From Xylaria sp. FL1777 (lineage: Eukaryota > Ascomycota > Sordariomycetes > Xylariales > Xylariaceae): a stretch of DNA of 64,000 nt. Made by a program: the position numbers and the translations under genes. Positions 34,591-48,900 of the stretch are shown one piece after another; the first letter of the stretch is position 1, and every line of letters starts with the position of its first letter. The notes below the pieces were generated by a model, which ran no database searches, was not told the DNA's origin, and saw nothing but the letters and a program-made list of their open reading frames with translations. The stretch is taken from positions 62,001-126,000 of the forward strand of contig MU400573.1 of assembly GCA_022578965.1 (NCBI GenBank), read 5' to 3'.

Positions 34591-35507
34591 GGCCTGGGGT
34601 GGTGTAGGTTGTTATTACAAAGAAACACATTTGCATCTTTCCTGAGGAGGGAGCTTGGGAATACTATAAATGCAACACCCCGGTAATGATATATTGTATA
34701 TGCAGCACGTAACTTGAATCCCTGGGTAGGTACCACTTGAGGTACACATGTGACATTGGCTTACTTTTTTCTGTGTTATCTCGTCACACAACCAAGGAAT
34801 TTCATAAGGATGAGTAGACAGGAAACCTGCCTATAACCAGCAGGCGTTCTCTCCTGACGAGATTCATCTGTCTCCTCCAATGTACATCACTAATGTACGC
34901 TTTAGTACGAAAGTCCTCCTTTAATGAGGTGTGGTTAGCTTATTCGTGCCTGGCTAGCTGATTGGTAAAGCGGAGCACACATGAAGAACAGGGTTCCTTA
35001 GATTCAGCCTTATAGAGTTGGTTCATTCAGCAAGGCATTGTAATTGTTCACAGGTTTATCGATACATCAAGCGTCAGATTGCAAATCTATGCCCATTGAG
35101 GATTCTCGACTCGACGAACACACGTATGACTAGGCAATTGTGGTCTCGAGACAAGGCAATACTATCTTATCAAAAGTGTAGAATTCCCACCCCGAAGGAA
35201 ATCTATCCGGGTATCAAACCAGACCGACATCAACTCTACAAAAAACAGATCGCAATTCATCCACGCCGGTAAAGGTCCACCGCTGGTCCAGTCTAAGACG
35301 CGTTCTACTCCGAGCCGAAGCCAGTCTCCCAATTCTGTCAGGCCGTACAAATTCAGTATCCCACCCTTCACAAGGCGAGCCTTGAGTGATCTAAGATAGT
35401 GCGTATGGTGTCATTATGTGCGATTAATAATGGTCGGGTGTGTAGGGTGCGTATATTAGCATGGTGAAGCTACTCGTGCATCGTGAACGGTTCCCGAGCG
35501 ACGAGGT
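34591..35507. other. Intergenic, nothing recognised
   Basis: The stretch lies between the 5' end of the monooxygenase gene and the 3' end of the cyclin gene. Short ORFs are motif-less. I see no clear promoter element. Confidence 0.5.
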
Positions 35508-37001
35508 TCAATCCGTTCCTGGCGTAGGGCGTGAACGTTGGGCAACAACTTCACGCGCATAAAACTCGACAAGCATTGTGGCGTACGCTTCTAAATCCTC
35601 AACGGGAACGCATAACCTGAAGTCGTTAAGAAGAAGAAATTGAAGCTCAAGGTGGTTGAGCTCAGCAAGAGGTAAACCGCCGACCTGGCTTTGTTAGCTT
35701 TTCGGAGTCTCATGATGACATGGTTCAAATGAACTAACCTTGGCATATCGAGAATTAGTATAAAAAACGTCCGAAAAGAACTTGCTTGCACAAGTAACTC
35801 CCGCGATTATTAGCCGATGAATGTTGAAGCTGTCCACAACAAAGTATGTAGCTGGAGAATTAGCTAATTCTGCCCTGCTGCCGACCTCCTTCTCTTCACG
35901 ATCATCATCTACGAGGTCCGAATTTGGCTGATTACCGATTACATCTCGCATCTCCATGTCCGGTATCCTGGCAGAAGCACTTGGAGTGGCTTGTGACTGT
36001 TGCTTCTGCTGGTTCTGGAGTTGGCGCCTAGTCTCTTCTGCTTCCATTACCAGATTATTAACCCTTTCCGTCATTCGGTCAAAATAGACAAGCAAGCTCA
36101 GAAAAACTTCGTAAGTCGTGGGACAATATTTATGAATTCTGCTTAAATAGCTCAGAATTGTGATCGCGGGTACATTCTTTCCGTGGAAAGCTAAGACAGA
36201 GCTGCTTAGTGGACTCATTGACGAGCCGTCGTTGTTATGGTTGGCTGCTGTTTGTTGATGGGTGGCGTTCCTGTGTAATGCGTCGTGTTGTAGATCATTT
36301 GTTGTGGTAATTTTGGTTAAAAGTGCAGCCACCATCTCGATGATGTCTCCGATAGGCATACCGCTGATCTCATACTTCATGGCTTGAAGGGGTGGGTCAT
36401 TCAGGATACCAGGTCCATTACCGCCATTCATAAGATCCGCTCTCGCAAGACTCTGAATATGGGCTAAATCACGGACAACTATAGTATGACCTTGCTGCGG
36501 AGCGGAAGCGTTGTAAGCTGGTGATGTTGCTGTGGGAGAACTTGAAGCGTTGGACTCGGGAGATGGTTGTTGTTGTTGTGCAATAGTGGCCGAAGCGACG
36601 CCAGGCGCAGCATGATGTATATCACTTGCCATATAGTTCGAGAAACTGTTCATGTCCTGAACCGCTTCACGTCCAGACGGCGGGTTTGACGACGACGAGT
36701 CAGGTGGAGAGGGAAATCGCGAGGCGCCGTCGGTAGGTGGTGGCTCTTTTTGCTCGACGGCGGGTTGTGTGGAGTCCCAAGGCCGCTTTGACGGTGTCGT
36801 ACTCGGTGCCGAAGATCGAGGGTACACTGAAGGAGCTGGAGAGCGAGACTTATGTGACTGCGTCTCACGCGGCCGATTATTATACTCGGATCGGTAGGAA
36901 GAGTCACGAGCGTGAGAATGCTCGTGCTGTAGTCCTGACGACGATATCATATTGTGGAACCGTGAATGGTCCGCGACGAAGTCATTAGCAACTGCCGCCA
37001 T
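35508..37001 (-). CDS. PHO80/PREG-like Pho85 cyclin
   Basis: Exons 37001-35739 and 35684-35508 join in phase 0 (GTTAGT donor, GCCAG acceptor) to 479 aa. The cyclin fold of the PHO80 family begins near residue 205: M-P-I-G-D-I-I-E-M-V-A-A-L-L, then P-A-I-T-I-L-S-Y-L-S-R-I-H-K-Y-C-P, L-L-V-Y-F-D-R-M, then F-N-I-H-R-L-I-I-A-G-V-T-C-A-S-K-F-F-S-D-V-F-Y-T-N-S-R-Y-A-K, and in exon 2 V-G-G-L-P-L-A-E-L-N-H-L-E. It partners a Pho85-type kinase and, in the Neurospora PREG system, restrains the phosphate-starvation regulator. The first 190 residues are low-complexity Ser/Pro/Gln. An insert of about 60 residues rich in Gln and acidic residues interrupts the cyclin box between the R-M helix and the F-N-I-H-R segment, as in other filamentous-fungal homologues. 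The nearest upstream gene is more than 3 kb away apart from repeats. Confidence 0.9.
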
Positions 37002-40000
37002 AGCACCGTTTCGTAATGTTAAATGGGGGAAAAGTAGGTTATAAATCTGGGCGAGTCAAAGGTTAGCGAGAAAGCGCAATTGCGGTTCGTTCGTAATATC
37101 ATAGAATAATTCAAGCCCGACACAATGTTAGGCACTCGATTGAGTTAAACGATGCATGCGATAAGGGTAGCAAACATGACAGGTTACTCCGTTACGCAAG
37201 CCGATTGAGGCAGCGCTAAGTGTTTTCGTTGGGATTGTCTAGAAAGAAAGCCACGATCAAAGCTGCGGCAGCCCAGTGGTATAGTTGGAGGACGATATGC
37301 TATTACTTGCTTCCTAGGGCTGGCAGGGAGGCATGGGCAGACGAAAGGAAATGAGAGCAGGTAGTTGCAAAGGGCTTTGGGGAAGTGGTCGTCACGACGA
37401 CGCGACCACATTTCAAAGCGATCACGACAAGCAACATTCTCATTTGAGCGCACTCAAGACGATGTCATCACGAAGAGGGAACAGCGAAGAACCCCGCAGC
37501 ACAGGGATTACCAGATCAGTCAAGAAAAGGGCGGGCACGATTGATGACAATGCATAATGAATAGGAAAGCGAATATAGACAGTGCTTACCAGTGCTGAAG
37601 TGTGTGGAATTAAGATGCTGAGAAGGCGGTTGTCATCTGCAGATGCGCCTTTCCCAGCTAGGGACCGATGGAGACAATCGGTGAGTGTCAGATGGAGCCA
37701 ATCTATTATTTCAAGATTGAGCTCTAGTACGGCGCAGTGACAATGAAGCCAGTTGCGGAGAGAAGGAGGACGGCCGTGCGCGCGCGCGAAGAGGTCGGGC
37801 ACAATGGCGGTGGGATGAATGGCCACCTATCTGTCAATCGGACCCTGCCAATATTCCAGGTCTTGGGCGTCGATTGATTGATTGATGACAACACAGCACA
37901 GGCGGGGGTGTTGTGCCTGCGTGTAGGCTGGAGGGTCTGTCGACACGGAGAAAATGCGCGCGACTCGCCGTACCAGACGACGACAAAAAAAATTGATGTC
38001 GTGTTGGTCGGGTTGATGATGTGGCTCCGACGAAGAGACTTGGGTAAGGAGAGTAGGTATCGAAGGTTTAGGTAGGGAGAAGGAAGAGCAAGGGAATAAC
38101 GACAGCAGTAGTAAGGTTTAGAGTTGGCTGGAGTTGGCTGGTCGGGACGAGTGGATTTGGTTTACAGAAAGTGGCGGCGGCGGCGAGTGAGCAGGAAGGA
38201 AGCAGCTTTGGAGGTGCTAATGGGAAGAGGCGGCAGGGGTGCGGGTGCCTGAACTGCGCTAAAGTGGTACCTGGTCAATAATGCGTACGTCAGGTCAATA
38301 GGTACCTATCTACATACATGTATAGGTGTGTAGCGTGTGTACCTTCTGGGCCTTGGTGATGTGCCTTAGGTACGTATTGTATGGATTCAGTATGAATGCC
38401 TCAGGGACCACGCAAAGTCGATATACGGCATCCGGTTAAAAGAAAACGTAATGGGTGTAGAAAAGAGGCCCGGACGAGAAATAGTAAAAGTCTAATGGTG
38501 TTTTGGCAACAGGTTTATGCGGTTAGGCTGGCTGGCGAGTCGCAGATATGACATAAATGGATGGGACGGACCCAGAGAAATCTGTCGGCGGCAAAACGAT
38601 GTAGTAGTGTACCAAGATCGCTCCTCTCTCGCTCTCTTTCTCTCGCTGGGTTGTCTGGTCTCTCATACGGTCCTCCTTATCGTGTCCTGGTCAACAACGA
38701 CGAATAAGAAACGACGGAGAGACGGATGGTGGTGACGACAATCACCGAGAGCCCCTGTGACAATGTATTCGACGAACATATATCAAGGGAGCAATGATGA
38801 CTATTAGAAATAAATGCAATCAGCCCAGAAAAAAGAAGGAGAAGAAGAAGACCAAAGCTGAGCGCACGCCGATGATGGGGGCCGTTCTGCTCAAGTACTA
38901 AAGATGGGAGGGTGCGCGAAGCGCGCACGCAAGCAATTGTTGGAGGGGCAAAAAAGGGGGGATGGAAGAGAGCACAGAGAGCACAGAAAGCACAGAAACT
39001 TGAAAGCCCCCGTTGACGTGTTCCTGAACCACTGATGGGCAGGAGTCTGATTCAAGCTGCCTCTCCTTCTCCATCGAATCACAGCCTATCGGAAAATAAC
39101 GTAGACACCGTCCAGACGCAGACACCCAACTGCTATGTATTGCCTACGCATATCTATCGCACTAGGCACTCTGATGGATCGCCAGGCAAAAGTGCCCTAT
39201 CCAGGTCCCAAAATCCACTTCGGGCTGCCTGTGCCCGCACGTGTGTTTAAGAATGGCCTGTAATAAGTTGCTGCTTTCCAGAGCTGACCTGGCACAGAGG
39301 CTATACCACTTAACCTAAATACCTAGGTACCTACTGTAGGTAGCCTCTGCCGTCGGTCCCTACTCAGCTGCCTAGGTAGTGCGTGCTATCTTGTAGGTAA
39401 TGCATACCTAGCCTAGGTACCTGTATTCTGCCGCCATCCCAAGCCTCAATTATCAAATCTCATCCCTCTCGTAGTTCACGGTTTGTGCTGAATAGCGTTT
39501 GGAATAAGCTAGGTACACAAGGTTTCCCAGAAGAATGGGAATATTCCAGTATTTGGGGCTTTGCCGACCCTTGCACCTTGCGTCCATTACTAAACCAGCT
39601 ATTGTAACTAGGTAGGTACATCGACCAAAAGGCCGATATCAGCGGCGCACCAACTAGCGGTGACTCTATAAATACGCAAATTGATTGGGCTGGACCAGAG
39701 TAACTAAGATGCAGAACATACCTATAACATACTACAGTACAACCTGGCGTGATGGTATCCTTACTTTGCCCTTACAAGGTTGCTGATTTACTACACGTGC
39801 GCAGGAAATGCTTGGGTAGGATTCGAGCACTTATCTCCGAAACTGACCTGCGTTATTTCTACAGAATCGATCGACAACCAACGCCTAGGATGCGAAACGT
39901 TGCCTCATCCAAGATATCTTGGCTCAATCGGCCAACTTGCCGGCCTCGCACGGCATCTAGTCTTCCCAGTGGCACAGTTGAGCAACCGCGGCACTCCCTT

Positions 40001-40486
40001 TTTAAGTCATCATATAAACTACGTACTAGGTATTCTTTCACACTACCTCGGTAGTTGGCTGCTCCACCTACTGTACGCTGGCGGTGCACGACTTATACTC
40101 AGTTCGGCTCCTCCACATAGTTACTTTGATAATTAATTTCTAGTTCGTTGCAAATGTAATACTTGCATTGGCATTCCCATGTGATAACCAACCTAGCGCG
40201 TTTATCGTTAATGTGACGTATAAACGCTATAGAAAACGTGTACAGTATCTATTTTGATAACTCGGTGGTTCCACCGATACCTAAGTAATATCCTGAAGCC
40301 TGATTCATACCCTGCCTAGTACTTACTACGCATAGTTCTGTGTAGGGCCGGAATCGAAGCTAAGCTCTGGGTAATTATGGAGCAGCTTGAAGGCATCAAG
40401 GTTCGGAGGGCCCAGCCAACATATAATTCTTTACACAGCCGCAGGCTAGCGATCTAACTTCCCACTAGTAGCCCCGTATTGAGGCT
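37002..40486. other. Long upstream region of the cyclin gene; low-complexity, no gene recognised
   Basis: This is probably a long 5' leader plus promoter. A minus ORF at 37826-37440 lacks motifs and is more likely leader sequence than a gene. Noted tracts: GCGCGCGCG near 37780; CTCTCTCGCTCTCTTTCTCTC near 38622-38645; a GAGCACA-type tandem near 38970-39000; and repeated CCTAGGTACCTA/TAGGTAGGTA palindromic motifs at about 39315-39425 and 39608, which are scattered widely in many ascomycete genomes. The last ~400 bp before 40487 shows only mild AT enrichment. Confidence 0.55.
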
Positions 40487-40490
40487 CTGG

Positions 40491-40711
40491 TGTGCCTTCT
40501 GAATACTGGCCCAGAACCTTGTAATTACTACGTAAGGTCAGGTCTATACTTAAAAAGGTAAATGTTAAAGAAAAAACATCTTTTAAGTATAATACTAAAA
40601 AACTATGTATAAATACTACTAATTTAAGTAAAGCTAGTTTGTGCTTTTTAGGTTTTTGCATAGTAATTATTACATAGTATATATTATAGCTTATGCTGCT
40701 TAAAAGCTATA
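40491..40711 (-). repeat. LTR of the outer element, left copy (221 bp)
   Basis: It starts TGTGCCTTCTG and ends …AGCTATA, corresponding to …AGCCACA in the right copy. It is flanked on the left by CTGG (40487-40490). It aligns without gaps to 61310-61530. Its left half keeps G and C while the right half is C-to-T and G-to-A mutated. Confidence 0.8.
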
Positions 40712-42412
40712 ATTATTTCTTTTGCTAAATAGCTATTTTAGCTATTTATAAAAATAAAGCTATTTATAAATGTTTTTTAATATTTATATTACTAACGCTT
40801 TTAATTTTTGTTTATTTTTTTTTAGTATATATTTATTAATATATTATAAACTTTTTATTAAATAGCTATTTTTGCTATAAGCTAAAAATAAATTATTGCT
40901 ATTATATTTATTAAGCAATATTATTTTTTTAAAGCTTTATAATTTATATGTATTGCTATAATAATAACTTATAATAGCTTATAAACTGTTATAATATAGT
41001 TTAAACTTATTAGCTTACTATTTAATGCATAAAACTTAATTGCTAGTTTTATAAGTTTTAATTAAGCTTTTTTTTTTTTATAAATAAGCTTAAATTTAGT
41101 TTTTTAATGCTTTTAAACTACTAAAATAATTATATGCTAATAATACTTTATAGTTTTATATTAAATATTACTAAAATTTAACTTTTTTTTTTTGTTTAAA
41201 TTTTTAATATAGTTAGCAATTTTTATAGCTAGTTATTAATTTAATAGCTACGTTTTAAACAGCAAAAAATAGCTATTATAGCTATTAAGCTTTAAAGTTT
41301 AGTTATATATATAAATAGCTGCTTTTAATAAAGTTTAAAAATCAAAATAATAATAAGTTAAACTTTTATATAATATAATTTACTTAATATTACTATTAGC
41401 TTTTTTAACTTTGTTATTACTTTTAGGTTTTTTAAGTATAATTAACTTTATAATAAAACTATTTAATTTATGTTAATTAGTTGTTTTTTTATTTATAAAT
41501 GCGCTTATATTATTGCTTATTTATTTTTTAAAAAAACTAAACATTTTGCTAATTTGTTAAATTAGTAGTTTTATTGCTTTAAAACTAATATTAAGCATTA
41601 TTTTTGCTTTAACTTATATAATAATATATTTAACGTATATTAATAGCTTAAAATTAGCTATAAATATATAGTTTATAGCTTAATATATAAGTAATAAAAA
41701 TAATATAATAAGTTGCAAGTTTAAAAGTTTGTTTAATAGTAGTTTTATTAGCTAATATTAGTTATATTTAGTAATAATTTATTAAGTAATAAGCATAGCT
41801 TTTAAGTGCTAAAAACGCTTATTTAGCTTTTAAATTAAGCTTTTAATAATAATATGCTTTAAGTTAATATATGCGTTTTTTATGTTTTATAGTAATTTTA
41901 GCACTTTAAGTACTTTTAAAAGCATTATAGCTTAAAATATTATACTAACTAAATATAAAAAGTTTTTTAAAGCTTATTTATAGTTAATTAGCTTAAATAA
42001 CATATTATTTTTTTTAATAAAGTGCTATTTTATTTATTTTAAACTTATATTATATAACAATTTAGTTTTAAAACAAAAATTCTTAAAAATAGCTTGTAAA
42101 TTTATAATATTAAAGTGTTATAGTAGTATTATTAGCTATATTTTAACTTTTAGCAATAATTTTATGTTAGCTTTAGCTTTTATTAATAAAAAAACTAATA
42201 TAATTAGTAGTTTTAATAGCTAGTTTACTAAAACGTTTAATTTGCTTGTTTTATATATAATTTTTACGCTAAAATATTTAATAGCATTTAAAAAACGTAC
42301 TATTTTTGCTAGTTGTTTTATTTTTGTTTTTATTATTATAAAAAACTTGTAATTTATATAAACAGTAATTTTTTTGCTTTTTATTTAATGCTACTAGTAT
42401 TAAAATGCTAGC

Positions 42413-42906
42413 TATTATAAAATTAGCACAAGGGTGGCCTTTAAAGCGGCTTAATGCTTTTACATATATTTTGCACCTTTTTTTTTGCTAGCTAAAGCTA
42501 AAGTTACATAATAATTTACCTAGCTTATTAAGCTTATAATAATTTAAAGCTTACTAAGCTTATAGTAATTTAAGGCTTATTAAGCTTATAGTAATTTAGT
42601 GCTTACTAAACTTATAATAATCTAAAAAAAATTACTATTTTTTTTACTTTTTTTTTGTTTATATAATTATGCACTTTTTATATTTAATTATTTACTTAGT
42701 TTTAGTTCTTTAGCTATTAATTTTTTATAACTGCTAAGCACTAATATATTTATTACTTTTAATTTTTTAAGACCTTTATTAATGCATAATAATAAAAGTA
42801 CTTTAAAAATCTCTTTAATGAACTATTATTAAAAATCTTATTATTATTTATAAATTAAAACCTTAAAAGCAAACCTATTATATTAATATATAATAAGTTT
42901 GTTATA
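42413..42906 (+). repeat. LTR of copy A, left (494 bp)
   Basis: It begins TATTATAAAATTAGCACAAG and ends …AAGTTTGTTATA. It has the same length as 49618-50111. It contains about four tandem units of about 27 bp (GCTTATTAAGCTTATAATAA type) near 42515-42610. Confidence 0.8.
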
Positions 42907-45900
42907 CTTTAATAGCTTTTTAATTAATAAAACTTAATATATAAAAACGAATATTAATATAAAAAGTTAAATAATAAACAATTTATAAAATAAACTTTTA
43001 AAAGTATACTAAAAAAATATTTAAAAAACAAAAATGCTAAATAGCATTATATAAATAAAACCTACTTAATAACTAATAAAACTAGATTTAAATTATGCTA
43101 CTAAAAACAAAAAGTTAAAAATTAAGTTTAAAGATTTTAAAAACCTTTAAAACTAGCAACGTACTAAAACAATAAATTTTAGTACTTTTATTAGTTATTT
43201 TTATTAAAAAAAAAGCAATAATAAAAAAAAAAAAGTTAAGCAGTAGTAATAAAAAAAAACTAACGCTAATATTAATACTATAAAGTAAACTAGTTGCTTT
43301 AACTTAAAAAATAGCTTAAATATTAAATATTATAACTTTTAAACTAGCATAAACATTAATTATAATAATTAAAGCAATAATAATAATTATTATTATAATA
43401 ATAAATTAAAGCTTTAAATAAGTAATTATATTATAATTAATATTAATATTATTACTAGTAAACTTAATGCTTACTTTTATTACTATTATATTTAAAATAA
43501 TAACTTAAAATAAAAAACCTAATTTTTTATTATTACTACTGCTTTTATTATTAAAATTATTTATAATATTAAAAATGCTAAACATTAAAAGTTTTAAACT
43601 TATTGCTTTAAAGCTTTATAATAAATTTATAAATATAAAAGCTTTTTTAATTTATATTAAACTTTATTTAAAATAGCACTTTATTATTATTATAAAAAAA
43701 AACCAGAAAATAATAACTATTTTATAATTTTTATTAGAAAAAATACTAAAATAGTTTTAATTTATCTTAAAAAATTTTCTAAAAGCTAACAAATTAATTA
43801 ACTTTAAGCTAAAAATAAAAAAAATTTTTAAAAACTACGTTAAGTTTAAAAATTAAATAAAAGCATTATTTAAAAATATTTAAAAAGCAAAACATATAAA
43901 AAAAACATTTTATTGCTTAAAACAAATAAAAGTAGCAGTAAATTATGCTATAAAATTTAAACAATTAGCAGTAATTTTAAAATTGCTTAAGCTTATATTA
44001 TTTTATTTATTTTATAGTAAACTTAAAACTTAAGTTTAAAACAAACTATATAAAATAAATAAACTAGTAAAGATTAATATATATATTAATATAGCTATTA
44101 TAATTAATTAATAATTATTTAATTAGTACTTTAAAACTAAAAGAACTAAAAAAAACAAAAAAAAAAATACTTAAGAAAATATTAAATAAAAATTTAAACA
44201 AATTAATAAAGTTTAAAAACAATAATCTTAAAATATATTTAAAGTTAAATGTTATAATTATAGAAAAAAAGAATACTTTTAAAAATAATGCTAATTTAAA
44301 AAAAAAAACAAAAAAAAAAGCTATAAAAAGAAAAAAATTCTTTAATTTAAAAAAAAAATATAAGTTATAAAAGTTTAAAACAATAAAAAACAATAAAGCA
44401 ATTTAAAAAATATGTTTTTAAAGCAAAAATATAAAATTGTTATTTTAAGTTAAAACAAAAATACTATATTAAATAAATTTAAATGCTTTATTTATATAAG
44501 TTAAAATAAACAAATATATAAATATTATTTAAAAGCTTTATAATTATTAAAATAAATTATAAAAAGATATATTTATTATATAAACAATTAAAATTATTTA
44601 ATATATAACTTAAAAAAATAGTTTAATTAAAAATAACAAATAATAAAAAGTAATAAATTAATATAATTAGTAAATTTATAAAACTATAAAAACTTTAAAT
44701 TATTAAAGCTTAAAATATAGCTTAAAAAAAAGTTATATTTAAAAAAATAAAACTATAACTATAAATAATATAATTATTAAACTAATTATAAACTATTAAA
44801 ATATTTAGTTGTTAAATAAACTTAAAAAAATAAAACTTATAAAACTTTAAAGCAAAAATAAATAAAATTAAAAGCTATAAAAAATACTATAAAAAAAAAA
44901 CTAATAAAAATAAATAAAGTATTTTTATAGCTTAAACTGCTTTAAATATAATAAAATAAAAAAGCACTAATAGTTAGCACAAAAATTAATATGTTTTAAA
45001 AACTAAAGCTAGCAATTTAATTAATTACTAAAAGTTATTACTATAATAAAACTATAATAAAAAATAATAATAATATTTTACGCTTAAAAAATTTAAAACA
45101 TAATAAAGTATTATAAAATTATTATATAATATATTATTATTATTAATATTTATTTAATAAATTAAAAAATAATTAGTTTTTTAAACGAATTACAAAAATA
45201 AAAATATAAAACTTTTATAAATTAAAGTAGTTAGTTATAACTATAGTTTATTATAAAGATTTATAAAAATTTACAACATTTAAAAAAAATTTTAATTATA
45301 CTTATAATATTATTTTAAAAAAATATAAAAATAACTGCTATAAATATTACTAGCTAATTAAAGCATAATTATATTAAAAAATAGTTGCTAAAAGCAAAAA
45401 AGCTTAAAAACTATAATTTAAAGTTTAATTAAAAGCAAAAATAAAACAAAGCGTAATAACATTTAAAGTGCAAAATAAAATAAGCACTTAAACATTTTAT
45501 AAAAAAAAATCAAAAAACAAAATAAATATTTACTAAAAAAGCAGCAAATAGCTAAAAAAACTAAAGCTTTACGTAAAGTTTAATGTAATAACTAATAAAA
45601 CTAATTTAAAGTTAAACTTATATATTAAGAAAAAAAATATAATATTTTAATTAATTTAAAAGTATAAGCTAATATAATTTTATTTAAAGTAGCAAAACAA
45701 AATAAAATTTTTTAAAAATACAAACAAAAATCTTAAAAAATTAAAGAATTTAATAAAAGTATTTTTAGCTATAATAATAGTTATATATTTAAAAAAACCA
45801 AACTTTTTAATATATTTATATAAAAACATAAAAAATAAATTATATTAAATATTACTAATATATTTAATTATAATATTATTTTAAGAATATTATAGCTAAA

Positions 45901-48900
45901 AACTAGCAACTTTTTAATTTAATAAAAAGCAAAAACTATTAATTAAAAAAGTAAAAAATAAAGCAAAAAAATTAAAAAAATTACAAAAGAAATTTTAAAC
46001 AAAATACTAAAAGTATATTATAGATTTTATAAACTATTTAAAAAAAAAAAAAAAAGAACTTTTTAAATATAGCTTATAGAATTACTATATTTTTATTAAA
46101 AAAAAATATTAACTAAAGCTTTATTAAGTATACTATATAAGCTTAAACAAAATAAACGTTTTATAAAAATACATTTAAAAAAATCTAGCAAAAAAATTTC
46201 TAAAAGAATTTTAGTTATTTGTTAAATATTTTATAGTGCTAGTACTTAAAATAAAAAATAAAAAACAACTAATTAATAAAAAAAAAAAACTAATATAACA
46301 AATAATAGTTAATTATTAATTATTAAATGTAATTATTATTAAAAATAAATATTTTTTTATTTTATTAATAATTATAAAAAAAAACATTAGCTAAGCAAAA
46401 TAGTTTATAATAGTTAATATTTTAAATAAATATTATGCTATTAAAATAGCTAAAGAAAAAAAATAAAAAACTGTTATATAAATAATATATAAATTATATA
46501 AGTATATAATTATGCTATAAAAACTATAAAATGTATTAGCTAGCTTTTAATATATAATAATAATAATTTTATAGAAGTTTTTAAATAAGTTTATATTTAT
46601 TTACTTAAATAATATTTTAATTTACTTTAAAACACTAAAAAAATATAAAAAACATATAACTTAAATATTAAAAACACTTAAATAAGCAAAATTATAATTT
46701 AACACAAAAAAATATATATAGTATATATAAAAAATTAACTTTTTAAAATTTATAATTATTTTAAAACAAATATAAATTTAATAATTAAAAATTAACATAA
46801 TATAAAACTAAAAAATATTTAATTTAGCTATTATTATAAATATATAATAAGCATTAAAATTTTTAAACTATATTTAAATGTTAATTTAAAACTTTAAAAA
46901 AATAGCATTTTATTTTATAAAGTATACAAAAAAAAAATATAAAAGAAAATCTTTTTTAATTTTAAAAAAAGCTTAAAAAGCTTTTAAAGAATTAAAACTA
47001 AAAGTTATTTTTAATTTTATAGTTAAACTACTTAATCTATAAAAAAAAAAAAAGCTAAAAATAAATACTTTAAATAATATAATTGCAAAAGTTTTAAAAC
47101 AACTAAAAAATAACAAAAAATAACACTTAGTAGCTTATTATTTTAAAGCACTACAAAATATAACATTATAATACTTTATATATAACAAAGAACTACTTGT
47201 AATTATTATAGCACTTAAAAAGTAAGAACTATTTTTTATAAAAACTATAAAGCTAATAAAAATTTATTTAAATTATTAAAACTTAATAAAATTTATAACT
47301 ATATAAAAAATTACTAAACAACATAAAAATTAAATAGTTTTTTTTTCTAAGTTTAACTTTAAAATATGTTATATTAAAAGAAAAAAAAACATTTAAGCAA
47401 ACATATTTAGTTAATAAAATTAAAAAAGATTTAAAGTTTTAAAAAAAAACATTTAAGTACTATATTTTTAAAAAAATAAAAGCTTAAAAATCGAAGTTAT
47501 ATTTAAGAACTTTATAAATATATAGCTATAATAAGCTTATAACTTAAAAAAATTAGTATAATTATAAAAACATAAAAAATTAAAAAATAACAAGCTAATA
47601 TATAAATATAAAGTTTACTTACTAAAATTTTTACAAAACAAGTTTATTAAAAAATTTTACGAATACTTATTATATAAACATTAAAAAGCAATAAAAATAG
47701 TTTAATAATTATAAAAAAAGTACAATTTTTTAAAATTATAAAACATAATTAAATTTATTATAAAAAAGTGCAATATTTATAATAAAGCTAAAGCAGCTTA
47801 ATATAAGCTTTATAAACTATTATAACTTATATAAATACTTAAATAAACATAATATATTATTACTTAAGATTTTATTATAGCATTACTTTTATTAACTAAT
47901 TTAGTTATAAAAGTATAATATAATAAAATATAAATTATTATTAATAAACTTATTAAGTATGCTTACTTTTTATTGTTTAAAAAAAATATAATAGCTAAAT
48001 AACTTATATACGCTTTTATATGCTAATATTTAAATAAGCATAAGTTACTAAAAAAAATTATTTTAAACTAAAATAAATTGTTTACTTTTAAATTTAAAAC
48101 TAGCTTTTTTAAACTTATTAATATTAAACTAAAGTTTTTAATTGTTTATTACTTATAAACAAATAAACAAACAAAAAAACTAAACTAAATACTAAAACAA
48201 TATTTATAAAGTTATATTAACTATTAATAAAACAATTAAGTAAAACTATTATTAATAGCATAAATTTTATATAATATATTAATAAACAAAAATATAAATA
48301 TATTTTTGCATAAAGCTGTTTATAAATAGCAAGCAATTATTAAAAAACAAAAAAAAACATTAATAAAAGCATTTGCTATTTTAATTATAGCACTTTAAGC
48401 AAAAACTATTACAATAAAAATTAAAACGCTATAAATTAAACTATAATTACGCTTTTAATTTTTATAATAATAAATGTTAATATACTATAATAAAAAACAA
48501 ACTAAAGAACTAACCTTTAAAAAAAAAACAAAATTTATTTGCTATAATAAAAACAAAATGCAAACATTAATATTTCTTAAATTAAAATAAAACAACTAAA
48601 CAATAAATTAAAATTTAAAAAACTTAGCTTTTTTAAAATTAAAAAAGTTATTTTATTTACTAATTATAAACTATTATTATTAAAAAATATGCAAATTTAC
48701 TTTATTTTTTATATTTTTTTACTAAAACTAGCACTTATTAAAATATTTATTAAAATATAACTAAAAATAAAAATAAATTAAAACGTTTATAAAATTAAAA
48801 GTATACTAAATTTCTATTAAAACAATAATAATTTAAAATATTTTATTAAATAAAAAAGATATTTATATGCTAATAATACTTAAGAACTTAAAAAACACTT

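Noticed and set aside
35502..35515. GGTTCAATCC resembling a tRNA B box
   Set aside because: No A box, anticodon arm or acceptor stem can be folded around it, and it overlaps the cyclin stop codon.
37440..37826. 128-aa minus-strand ORF upstream of the cyclin gene
   Set aside because: It has no motif or domain and lies in the probable leader/promoter of the cyclin gene; the opposite strand is also open over much of the same stretch.
44115..44393. 92-aa Phe/Leu-rich minus-strand ORF, with a near copy at 55137-55385
   Set aside because: It is antisense to the gag region of copies A and B. The repetition reflects the two element copies and the composition reflects RIP, not coding.
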